A stretch of 64,000 bases of DNA from Carnegiea gigantea. Lineage: Eukaryota; Streptophyta; Magnoliopsida; Caryophyllales; Cactaceae. The notes beneath the pieces are model-generated. The model had not been told where the DNA came from. It searched no databases and worked only from the letters and a program-made list of their open reading frames with translations. Made by a program: the position numbers and the translations under genes. The stretch covers positions 621,501 through 685,500 of the forward strand of contig JAKOGI010000121.1 in the NCBI GenBank assembly GCA_029747015.1, read 5' to 3'. Below are positions 24,930-34,936 of this stretch, one piece after another. Numbering within the stretch: the stretch's first letter is position 1; each line of letters begins with the position of its first letter.

Positions 24930-25892
24930 TTACGTTATTTTTACTTTTGGCAAACCATAACTTACCATATACCTTTGCAAAGCTCCAATATTTCCTTGTC
25001 TACTTAAATTTTCAAGAGGATCAGATACTGTTGAAAATTTATTATTAGTACGTAAATGAGGAATCAATAATATCCTGCGAACATGCGCATTGTTTTTTGA
25101 TTTCTTCAAGAATGAAGTTGCTCGACCAAATCTTGATGCCCTTTTCTTCTTGGATTCAAAATTGTTAGAAGTAAGAAAAACTAATGAGATAAAATTTTTC
25201 TTTCTCTCAATCTTGACACATTTTCTTGATTTAACACCACAATCAAGAATTTTTGAAAGTTGAAAAATTGGTGTGGTATTTAAATCATAAGAAATATGAC
25301 AACTTGGAGGAAAACTATTATTTGAAAATTTAGTTATGGATGTTACCTCATCCTTACTGTTTTGGAGAATAGATAAATAACTAGAATCATTATTTTTCTC
25401 ACCAATTTCAAGAAATTCCTCAATTTGAGCATGCTTGACATCATTATGTGTAAACCGTGGAATTGGATCATCATTTTCATGTTCTTGCTCTTCACGTAGC
25501 TGGTGATCCTCAACTTGCTTAATATTTCCTTCCATGATTATTTCATCCTGCACCACAAATTCGCTTAATACCACATTTTGATTAGTACCATATAAATTAT
25601 AAAGTGTCTCTTAAATTTCCTTGTCACTATTACAATTTGATATAAACTCATAAATATCAATAGTAGGAGCACACTATAAAATGTTTATAACTTTAAAATT
25701 TTTGAATATCCGCTTGTAATCGTCTTTAACATATTCATTTTTCGATTTCTCAATAACTATTGGACCTTTGACCATGATCTCCCAAAGATCGAGACCCTTA
25801 TACTTGATATAACGTTCTATTCTTTCCTGTCACTAAAAATAATTAGTACCTTTAAAAAGTAGAGGGCAATCAGAGTCAAAACAACTAGCCAT
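24930..25892 (-). pseudogene. Gag-derived frame of the pol-less retrotransposon
   Basis: An ATG at 25892 opens a frame reading MASCFDSDCPLLFKGTNYF and then YIKYKGLDLWEIMVKGP. This resembles the N-terminal part of plant copia gag (DUF4219/UBN2 type: 'L.G.NY..W' then 'D.W..V..G'). Three in-frame stops interrupt it (after NYF, after KVINIL and after DKEI). From 25574 the same frame is open for 214 codons to 24930. That segment is acidic at first (REEQEHENDDP) and then basic (KKKRASRFGRATSFLKKSKNNAHVRR), with no recognised domain and no zinc knuckle. Its function is unknown. It is most simply the rearranged C-terminal part of gag. Confidence 0.6.
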
Positions 25893-25932
25893 GGGATCGC
25901 ACTATTAGACGATAAAGTCTTTTAAAAATAGT

Positions 25933-25948
25933 ACTAGTTCTGATACCA
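25933..25948 (-). promoter_or_regulatory. tRNA primer-binding site
   Basis: The minus-strand sequence TGGTATCAGAACTAGT lies 2 bp inside the 5' LTR. TGGTATCAGA is the common initiator-methionine tRNA primer site of plant copia elements. Confidence 0.85.
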
Positions 25949-25950
25949 AT

Positions 25951-27018
25951 TGTTGGCCCAATTTGGCTAGTTAAATCACCCTAGAGAGGAATAAATAAGA
26001 TGATAATCAAAGTCATAAAATAATAGAAATAGAAATGCGGTAAAGGTAAATGTGGACAAAACACACAATTTATAGAGGTTCGGTCAAGTCTAGTCCTCTA
26101 CCCACGGGCGCCTCTCGCCGATGGGATTTCGAACCTCTTTATTTTATTAGGTTGGTCGGTTACACACGATTTATCAATCGTACAACCTACTAGTTGATCC
26201 TACAACTATAGGTGTCCCAATGTACGCGTTGCTCCCCAATCGTACTTGAGTAGTCGTCCCTCCAACTAATTAACCCAACCAAATATAAAGAAAGATAACA
26301 ATTATAAGATACACTTATTTGGTAGAGAACAAAATAAATGTGCCAATGTAAGTTCAAACTCTTCTCAAATTCCTCCTCTTGATTTGTAAGTTTAGCTCTC
26401 TTTCTTCTTCTTTGCTTGTGCTCTCTCTTATTGTGTTCTCTTGCTGCCAATCTCTTCCCCTTTTATAGATGAGAGGTGTAAAGAAGAGTGGAGAAAAATA
26501 TGGCAAGTGACCGTTGCACATCTTGTGAAAATCCAATCTCCATGCTTGATACAAGGCCTTGAATTGGCATTCCAAGCCCTTGATTTTTTCTGTTCTTGCT
26601 CAAGTACTTCCAACGGCTACTTTTCTTGATTTGGGCTGAATATCTTGGCTGAGAATCTTTTAGAACCATTCATAATTTGCAGTATAATCTTCCAAGATAT
26701 TCTATTACAAGATATTATCATATTAAGAGCAAATCTTTGACATTGATAAATATAGCTCCACAAATTTAAATTTGAATCACACAATACAATATCATAAAGA
26801 CAACATGTTCAAATTTGAATATTAAACAATCTCAAAGATATTGTTACACATAACATAAAATCAATCATGTCAATATCAACTTATAATAATAACACATTTA
26901 AACAACAGAAATACTAATGTAGGTCAATATAATAAACATACTAATGGACCAAGTGCTCCTTTTTGTCTTTCGTCAAAACATATTCATAAAATGCATTGTA
27001 AACTTAAGGAAGGTAACA
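25951..27018 (-). repeat. 5' LTR of the pol-less retrotransposon
   Basis: 1068-bp direct repeat of 23048-24128 with the same TG...CA termini. Confidence 0.9.
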
Positions 27019-27023
27019 GATTC

Positions 27024-27831
27024 AATCGAGTCAATTCAAGTAAAAATCGCTCTGGTATCACTATTAGTAAATTAAATGACATACCTTAGTGCGGAAACGT
27101 AAAATCTTATTACTCGGAAATCGCCCAGGAATCAATATGAACAATCGATTGTTGGCCACGAGAATCACTGTTGAATTCACGTCCCAAACCCGAATCCCAT
27201 CGATGGTTGGATAGCCGTGAGAGAGAAGGAGAGATAGGAGGTGTTTAGTCTTAGGGTTGATATTACTGATGGCAATTAATTCGCTAAACCCCTATTTATA
27301 TAGGTTTAGGTTATATAACCGCCACTGCTTAGGTGTTTTAAATGGCCATTAATCCTAATATAATTAGGGTTGGCCAACACTTCTATTAGATTATTACTCA
27401 GGATGCCAAGGGACCTTGATCTTGATGATGGTTTTACCGGAGAGGTGATCCTAGGAGGGCAAAGAGGACTCAGTGCTCCAAAATTGTTCAATGCTTTGGT
27501 TTCGCTAACCCCGAGAGCTACTTGAAACAGGAGTTTGAGTGAATCTGAAATTGGCTTAGCTGGCTGGATGCGCTTTGTAACTCCTTTCTTGAAATTGGGA
27601 TGACATAATATCGTTGTTTGCAGTACATAAGAGGCCCTTACTTTTGCTTCACGTAAACTACCTCCCGCCCTCTTCTTTTTTCACTTCCCCATTGTCTACT
27701 TAAAATATTCTCATGGAATTCTTCTCCACAGGAAAAAAAAAAAAATTCAGGGATACATACAGGGAAGAAGACTGAGACCATATGATTTGCTGCTTATTCT
27801 TCTGCAACAGGCAACGTGGAGAAATGGAAAC
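27024..27831. other. Spacer with a possible older LTR and a duplicated segment
   Basis: 27050-27400 resembles a degraded minus-strand copia LTR. A GCTCTGGTATCAC segment sits where the complement of a primer site would be expected. It is followed by a 'TTAGTGCGGAAACG' segment and, on the minus strand, a TATAAATAGGGG promoter-like motif near 27290. 27440-27490 shares a ~35-bp phrase (CTCCAAAATTGTTCAATGCTT) with 33460-33490. No gene is supported. Confidence 0.35.
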
Positions 27832-28135
27832 TGTTCGGCAAGATTTTATCTCATTATGTTAGTCAAGATTTTATCTCATTATGCTAGGCAGAATTTTATC
27901 TCATAATATTATTACTTTGGTAGCTTTCCGATTCTTGGTGATATCGTGATATAGCTTAACTTCCATATGAAGCTAGGGTAGCTGTGGGGTGCAGATTTTC
28001 TAGGGCAATGCATGTATAAATTGTGATTGTAACTATGTTTGCCAAGGGACAAGAGAAAAAGGATGAGATGCATGAGTAACCTCCAGAATACATCAAACAC
28101 TTTGTTGTTTATCAGAATACTTTGTTATTTTAATA
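27832..28135 (+). repeat. 5' LTR of the copia element
   Basis: 304 bp, from TGTTCGGCAAG to TTTTAATA. It aligns without gaps to 32032-32335, with about a dozen substitutions by eye (roughly 4%). The last base pair has lost the canonical CA (now TA). The first 80 bp carry a CAAGATTTTATCTCATTATG motif three times in tandem, the third diverged. Confidence 0.9.
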
Positions 28136-28148
28136 TGGTATCAGAGCC
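28136..28148 (+). promoter_or_regulatory. tRNA-Met primer-binding site of the copia element
   Basis: TGGTATCAGAGCC lies directly after the 5' LTR. It is complementary to the 3' end of initiator methionine tRNA. Confidence 0.85.
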
Positions 28149-31100
28149 AGTGGCCACCGAACCTGCACAGGTACACATTCCCGGTCTGACCACAGAGCAA
28201 GTGCAGCGACTCATGAATCTTCTTGACACACCAAAGAATGGTGTTGAAAAACTCACAGGTAAAGTAAATTGGATGCTTGACAGCGAAGCGTCGATGCATA
28301 TGACGAGTGATGAGAAGTTGTTAGACCAACCACAAAGCATAAGACCCGTGCTTATCGCTCTTCCTAACGGGACTCAAACTATGTCAAACAAGCAAGGAAG
28401 TGTGGTTCTAGGAGAAAACCTAAACCTAAAACATGTGCTCTTTGTGCCTAATTTAAGTTGTAACCTTGTTTCTATTGCAAGGATCACCAAGGACTTAAAT
28501 TGTAGCGTGATATTCTTTGATGATTGTTGTGTTTTACAGGACCGTACTTCGAGGATGCCAATTGGTTTTGGGATGGAACCTTATTTAAGCTTGTATGCAT
28601 GACTCTTTGTTAATTGCCCAATTGATATATGAAATTTAACATGGTATCAGAGCGGGTTGCTCGATCTTGATTTGCCACCGTCCCCGTTTGATTAAAATTG
28701 TGTGCACGTGTTGGGCCTTATTAGTAGCCCACACATGAGGGGGCGTGTTGGAGTATGAAAGTGGGTATTGTCCCACATTGATAAAATTCAAAAGAATATG
28801 ATAGTGGGTGTTGTCCCATATTGATGAAATTAAAGGGCTTGAGCATGTATATAAGCTTATGAGTTACTCCACCCATTGCCAATTGGTTTTGGGATGGAAC
28901 CTTATTTGAGCTTGTATGCATGACTCTTTGTTAATTGCCCAATTGATATATGATTAGATTAAGTGAGGGAGTCTCCTGCGAAGAAAGCCAATTGGTATGG
29001 GTGAGCAAGGAGATGGGGTCTATTACTACGATGAGACGCCATTGAAGATTCAAGGTAATGCGGTAAAAACTAGTGAGCTTTGGCACAAACGAATGGGTCA
29101 TCCTTCAAGTGAAGTCATGTCTTTGTTTGCAAAGGAATTAGGGTTTTCGAATTCCGTTAGGAAGAAAAGTGATGTGTGCGATGCTTGTTTTCGGGCTAAA
29201 CAAATTAGAAATCCATTTCCTACTAGTGATAATAAAGCCAGTGATTTATTTGAGATTGTTCATTGTGATAGTTGGGGCCCATATCGAGTGCCCTCTTCAT
29301 GCGGAGCTCATTATTTCCTGACCTTGGTTGATGATGCTAGTAGGGTAGTGTGGTTGCATTTGATGAGAAAAAAAGGTGAAGCAGGAACCATTCTAAAAGG
29401 ATTTATTTCGCTGGCTAAAACACAATTTGGCAAGCAAGTCAAGGTAGTTAGGACGGACAATGGAACTGAATTTAAATTCGGGCCTATGAAGAGTTTTTCT
29501 CGCAAAGAAGGAATTATACACCAAACTAGTTGTGTAGATACTCCTCAATAAAACGGAAGATTAGAACGCAAGTATCGGCATATTCTAAATGTGGCTCGGG
29601 CCCTACGTTTTCAAGCCAATCTACCTTTAACTTTTTGGGGAGAATGTGTGTTAATGGCGACATATTTGATCAATAGAACGCCAACTAAGCTTTTGAACAG
29701 AAAGACTCCATATGAGGTACTCTTCAATCAAAAGCCTTCATGTGATCATGTTAGAATTTTTTGGAGTTTGTGTTATGCTCAAAATCGTGCGAAAGGACAT
29801 TGTAAATTTGCCTCGAGGAGTAGGAAGTGCATCTTCGTGGGATATCCTTATGGAAAGAAGGCATGGAAGTTACATGATTTGGATACCAATGAGTGTTTCG
29901 AAAGCCGAGATGTTGTTTTCCATGAAGATATCTTTCCATTCCAAGAGGAAAGTGATCGAAACCCAACCGAAGCTGAAAACAGAAGCTACCTACTTACCAA
30001 AGACTTCAGTTCTGGGTTGGTGGAATTTTTTGCTAAAAGCAACCAAAACGAAGAGGGGCCAACCGAAATAGTCCCAGCCCAGTTGGAAGCAAGGGGGGAT
30101 GATAGCAGTGATGCGGGCCCAGGGCCTAACACGGCAGATAGCAGCGGTGCTGGCCCAGGGCCCTGCATGGACGGAGCTGGAGCCGAAGTGGGCCATGAGC
30201 CCAGTGAGAACGCTGGTAGTAGCATTGGCAACGAAGTCAGGCCTGCGGATGATGAACCCAAGCCCAACGTTGATGCGACTGGACCTAGACGAGCCCAGCG
30301 TATGCGCCGAACACCAGCTCATCTAGATAATTTTATTTGCTACACCGCTCGACCTATGGACCCTGTCTCTACTGCTACACCACGCCAAAAGGAATCCTCA
30401 GGTACGCGATACCCATTAAAGAATTATGTCACATGTACAAAATTTTCCTCCTCTCATCAACAATTTTTAGCTGCTATTACTAAAGTTACAGAGCCCAGAT
30501 TTTATCATGAAGCAGTCCAGGACAAAAAATGGAGGAAAGCTATGTCTGAAGAAATTAGTGCCTTGAAAAAAAATCGCACCGGGACCATTGAGACTCTTCC
30601 TTCAGGAAAGAAACCTATTAGCTGCAAGTGGGTTTATCGAGTTAAGTACAACTCTGATGGGACCATCGAACGCTACAAAGCTCGTTTGGTAATTCAGGGT
30701 GATCACCAAGTTGAAGGGTTCGACTACAACGAAGCCTTTGCACCGGTAGCGAAGATGACAAGCGTTCGATGTTTTCTGGCTGTGGCCATTGCCAAACAAT
30801 GGGAATTACATCAACTAGATGTTAATAATGCTTTCTTGCACGGGGATCTTGAAGAAGAAGTCTACATAAAGTTGCCCCCCAGGATTTAAATGTAAAGGTG
30901 AGAACAAGGTTTGTTGCCTTAAGAAGTCGTTGTACGGACTCCGCCAGGCTCCAAGACAGTGCTTCGCCAAGCTCTCCTCAAAACTGTGTGAGTACGGTTT
31001 TGTTCATTCTTATGTTGATTATTCATTATTTACTTATCGCAAGGGTGAAATTTTCCTGGCTCTTCTAGTCTATGTTAATGATATTGTGCTTACCGGTAAT

Positions 31101-32024
31101 AATACTGAAGCATGCAAACAATTCAAGGCCTACTTAAGCACATGTTTTAGTATTAAGGATCTAGGGCCATTGAAATATTTTTTGGGCATTGAGGTTGCCC
31201 GTGGACCACAAGGTTTATTCCTTAGTCAACGAAAATACGCATTAGAAATTATTGATGAATATGGTATTTTGGGAGCAAAACCAGTTGATTTCCCTATGGA
31301 AGAGCATCATAAACTTGCTTTGGCATCAGGACACTTGCTGGCAGATCCTAGCAGATATCGAAGGCTCATTGGATGCTTAATCTACCTCACTATAACCAGG
31401 CCTGATCTCACTTATGCAGTTCATGTTCTATCACAATTTATGCAAGCTCCTAGAGTGGAGCACATGGATGCTGCACGACGCGTGTTACGCTACTTGAAAG
31501 GAACCGCTGGACAAGGAATTCTAATGCGAGCAGACAGTAATCTACAGCTTGTAGGATATTGTGATTCTGATTGGGGGGCATGTCCTGTCTCTCGCAAATC
31601 CATCACCGGTTATTTCGTAATGCTTGGTGGATCCCCTATCTCTTGAAGAAGCAAGAAGCAGATTACAGTTTCTCGCTCATCAGCCGAAGCAGAATACAGA
31701 TCCATGGCTTTTGCAACGAGTGAATTGGTTTGGATAAGATATTTTCTCGCATCCTTGGGCATTTTTCCTTCCCCGATGAAGCTCTTTTGCGACAGTCAAG
31801 CAGCATTGCATATAGCACGCAATCCAGTCTTCCATGAACAAACGAAACATTTTGAAATTGATTGCTACTTTGTTCGCGAAAAACTTGAAGCAGGCATTCT
31901 TACCCTCTCTCATGTTCGTACTACTCACCAACTTGCTGACATCTTCACCAAAGCACTTGAAAAATCTCAATTTCAATTCTTGAAGGATAAGTTGGGCATT
32001 GTTGATTTACATGCTCCAACTTGA
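28139..32024 (+). pseudogene. Copia polyprotein remnant (protease, integrase, RT, RNase H)
   Basis: The frame opens just after the primer site with a short gag tail. The protease follows at about 28270, where the active-site triad context reads LDSEAS, with Glu in place of the usual Gly. After the nested TRIM the frame resumes at about 28997 with the integrase zinc region (LWHKRMGHPSSEVM, CDACF) and core (VHCDSWGPY, TLVDDASR, RTDNGTEF). Reverse transcriptase (about 30590-31300) has CKWVYRVKY, KARLV, QLDVNNAFLHGDL and YVND where YVDD is expected. RNase H follows (CDSDWGACP, SSAEAEYRSM, CDSQAALHIA). Breaks are a stop at 29549-29551, a frameshift in the C-run near 30880 and a stop at 31644-31646. 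The product cannot be functional. Confidence 0.9.
28558..28953 (+). mobile_element. TRIM nested in the copia protease/integrase region
   Basis: The 3' end of a terminal repeat (about 28565-28641, ending AAATTTAACA) is followed by a primer-binding site TGGTATCAGAGC at 28642. A ~104-bp internal region with no coding sequence ends in a purine tract TGAGGGGGCG. A second terminal repeat then starts TGTTGGAGTATGAAAG at 28746. About 75 bp at 28564-28636 recurs at 28884-28953 with few changes. This is the structure of a terminal-repeat retrotransposon in miniature. The 5' LTR has lost its first ~130 bp, and the 3' LTR lacks its last ~10 bp. Related LTR sequence occurs at 46628-48150. Confidence 0.8.
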
Positions 32025-32031
32025 GGGGGGG
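32021..32031 (+). promoter_or_regulatory. Polypurine tract of the copia element
   Basis: TTGAGGGGGGG directly before the 3' LTR start TGTTAGGC. Confidence 0.85.
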
Positions 32032-32335
32032 TGTTAGGCAAGATTTTATCTCATTATGTTAGGCAAGATTTTATCTCATTATGCTAGGCAGAATTTTATC
32101 TCATAATATTATTACTTTGGTAGATTTCCTATTCTTGGTGAGATCGAGATATAGCTTAACTTCCATATGAAGCTAGGGTAGCTGTGGGGTGCAGATTTTC
32201 TAGGGCAATGCTTGTATAAATTGTGATTGTAACTATGTTTGCCAAGGGACAAGAGAAAAAGGATGAGATGCATGAGTAACCTCCAGACTATATCAAACAC
32301 TTTGTTGGTTATCAGAGTACTTTGTTATTTTAACA
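32032..32335 (+). repeat. 3' LTR of the copia element
   Basis: 304 bp, TGTTAGGCAAG...TTTTAACA, with canonical TG...CA ends. It has the same threefold GCAAGATTTTATCTCATTATG-type motif at its start as the 5' LTR, and here the first two copies are nearly perfect. Confidence 0.92.
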
Positions 32336-34936
32336 GAAATAGTTGGGTTAGCATTAGCAGTATCCTAAAGGATGGAGAGACTCATGAAATACAGAATTAG
32401 GCAGCCTGGTAAATGGCATAAATCTATATTGTGAGCTCTACTTGAATTCCTTTCTCCATTATCTTTCTGCCTGTGCTGTATTTGTAACTTGCAAACAAAC
32501 TTAAAACAAAGGCGTCGACATCCCTGTTCAATACATATGTGTTAATGTTTCCGAATGATATAAAAGTTTCCTCTATTGGATTCCAGACCAATGTCCACCA
32601 GAGTTGAGCATGGATAACAGAAGTTCCCAAGTGGTTGATAACTGTTCCATCCGTTACCCTCATATTCCATTCATGCCTGCTTTAGACTCATCCATAAGCA
32701 GCATGAGACCTTCAATGCATGAATTGAGACATTGGCCTTCTACTAATCAAGACTTGTATATATCTCAAAAAGTTTTGCCAGGTCCCAACTGATCTGACAA
32801 TCAATGGTTCAATTTTCAGTATGACAATGAATGTTCAATGTAGCTGGCAAGCCAAAATGGCCCAGTTTTTAAGGACTAAAACCAAACCATGACAACATAG
32901 GGAAATTTCTGTCTGTCTTCAATTTATCTGTCTGTATCTTCACGGGATGAACTCTGAAAAATATACAAATTGCTCCTGTGGTTTGCAGTATGTCGGCTTC
33001 TGTGGTTTGTAGTATGAAGCCCAAAACTTTCGTCTGCTTCATTGTCCAAAGAAATGCCAGGTTGTGTCCATCACTTCGCTATGTAAGAAGAGATGCGTCT
33101 CAGATTGCATAATTCTGTTATCATTTGATGTATTTAGTATTTGCCATTAGCAAATCCGTTCCATTTTTCATAAAAACCAGCAGATCTGTAGGATCCTGGT
33201 GACAAGTTTCCAAACCAACAGATGCTCATATATGTTTTATGCAAAGTCATTTTGGATATAGCTAATTCTCAACTAAGACAGCCTCATGTTGCTTCTTTTG
33301 TGACCCCTTGTCTAGCCAACTTTTTCACTTGTCTCACAGTTTTAAACGGCTACACTGTCTCTCCTGAGATAATGCGTCTGTTAATCACCTTGCAAGAAGC
33401 TTTTCCGTCATTATGATTATATGAATAGGTGATCCGGATAGTGGAAAGAGAACCCAGTGCGCTCCAAAATTGTTCAATGCTTCGGTTTCACTCATCAAGT
33501 GGCAGAAGCATGACGATGGAAGAAGCACAGATGGCGTAGCTTGGTTGCAAAATTGGAAAGGTATGACAGATTTCTACGTTGGGAACATTACTTTTTCTGC
33601 TACAACTAAGCTAGTTAGTCGAATTCGTACCTCTGGCCTAGTTAGCAGTTAGCACTGTCCTGAAGAATGTAGGAATTGAATACAGGTGGTGTCCTCGTAA
33701 ATGGAACAAGCTTGTACTGTGCTCTGCTTAAATTCCATTCTCACTCATCGTTCTGCTTGTGTTGTGTTTATTGCCAGGAAAAAATCAAACTTTGTCAGGA
33801 AAAATCAAAGTAGTAGGTTAAATTATTAACCTACTTCATACTCTTGTCAAAGTTGGTTGGTAGTTGATGACCTAACTTTACCTCTTTGTCAAAATATTGG
33901 TCAAAATTGTTGAAATTTGTTATTAGTTTGGTGAACTAAATTCTCCTCTTCTTTCCTATATATATGCACAGTTAGGGAGGCTTTTTTGAGCTAAGAAAAT
34001 TCAGCAAAACCACACATAAGGCAAAGGGAAAAACTAACTCTAGGATCCTCCTTTACATGCCTAAATCACCAATAAATTAGCCCGCAAAATTAGCCTTAAA
34101 TACATAGCCTTAAACCCTTAATATAAACATCTTTGGGCACTGATTCACGTACTCCAAGTTAACTGTCTGGGAGTGTACCTGGAATGCTTAACAAGGTGTC
34201 AATCCTAGGGAACGGCCGCCAGTATGAAGTTTGCACCTTAGCTTTGGCGAAATCGTTCTTAGGACAGTTGCTAAGTCACAACACGGTTTGATCTATAAAT
34301 TGATTTCGACTATTACTTTTGTTATTAGTAATCTCGTAACTTGATAATTTCATATACACTTTAAAGCTGATCGATTTAATTCAAATCTAATGGTTCGATT
34401 AGTATCATTTTCATAAATTATATTTAGTGCTTGTGATTGTATATAACACCACCGAAAACTATATTTTTCCAACATTTATAACTTAAAACAAACATGACAC
34501 AAATGCGTCGGGAGAGCAGCGCATGTGTCCGTGTCACTGAAAAGCGTCTAGCAGAGCTGAGCATGGATAATAGGAACTAAAACTGTTCCATACGTTCCCT
34601 TCGAATAATTAACGTTGCTCCTCCCTGATGATTGGTCATCTTCAAATCTTATAATAGGCAAGCTAAAAAGATGGCTTTCTCAATCAATCTTCTTCTATAA
34701 CCAGCGTAGACTGTATATAGTTCCCCTCATAAAAAAGATAATAACGCCACTGACATAACTGAATGGCCTCAACCGCAAAATCAGATCATGCATGAAGGCG
34801 CACCTAAATACTAAATATACAAAGAGGTACAGTGCTCTTTCTTAATATATGTATGATTATGTATTCACAAAATCACACCTAATATTTGCTAAGATATACA
34901 TATCATATTAGGCCGGCCTGGAGGAATTTGTGAAGC
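32336..34936. other. Spacer with low-copy duplicated segments
   Basis: No gene is supported. 33455-33500 resembles 27450-27490. The 'GAGCATGGATAA...ACTGTTCCAT.CGTT' phrase at 32605-32660 recurs at 34557-34600. 32705-33000 resembles 48785-48985, downstream of the IQM gene. The open frame at 33428-33652 (ending LVSRIRTSGLVSS) has no recognisable domain. A 'caatcctagggaacggccgccagtatg' segment at 34199 looks repeat-derived but is unclassified. Confidence 0.4.

Larger units (their letters stand above)
23048..27018 (-). mobile_element. Pol-less LTR retrotransposon, minus strand
   Basis: Two long terminal repeats (23048-24128 and 25951-27018) both begin TGTTGGCCCA and end GCTAACA or GGTAACA on the plus strand. 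The element is flanked by a perfect 5-bp duplication, GATTC (23043-23047 and 27019-27023). On the minus strand, the LTR at 27018-25951 is followed by a primer-binding site matching the initiator-Met tRNA type (TGGTATCAGAACTAGT, 25948-25933). The LTR at 24128-23048 is preceded by a purine tract (24145-24129). The internal region is only about 1.8 kb and holds a gag-derived frame, with no protease, integrase or reverse transcriptase. It is therefore a non-autonomous derivative, probably of a Ty1/copia-type parent. Confidence 0.9.
27832..32335 (+). mobile_element. Ty1/copia LTR retrotransposon, inactivated
   Basis: Two 304-bp LTRs flank a primer-binding site (28136), a pol region in copia order (protease, integrase, reverse transcriptase, RNase H) and a G-rich polypurine tract just before the 3' LTR. 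The flanking pentamers are GAAAC (27827-27831) and GAAAT (32336-32340), so the target duplication has one change. Almost all of gag is missing: only about 40 residues precede the protease. A TRIM is nested inside (28558-28953). The approximate LTR divergence indicates an insertion that is not recent. Confidence 0.92.

Noticed and set aside
29712..30326. Multiple ORFs on both strands within the copia pol region
   Set aside because: Shadows of the real pol frame (29591-30889), which has the conserved integrase and reverse transcriptase motifs.
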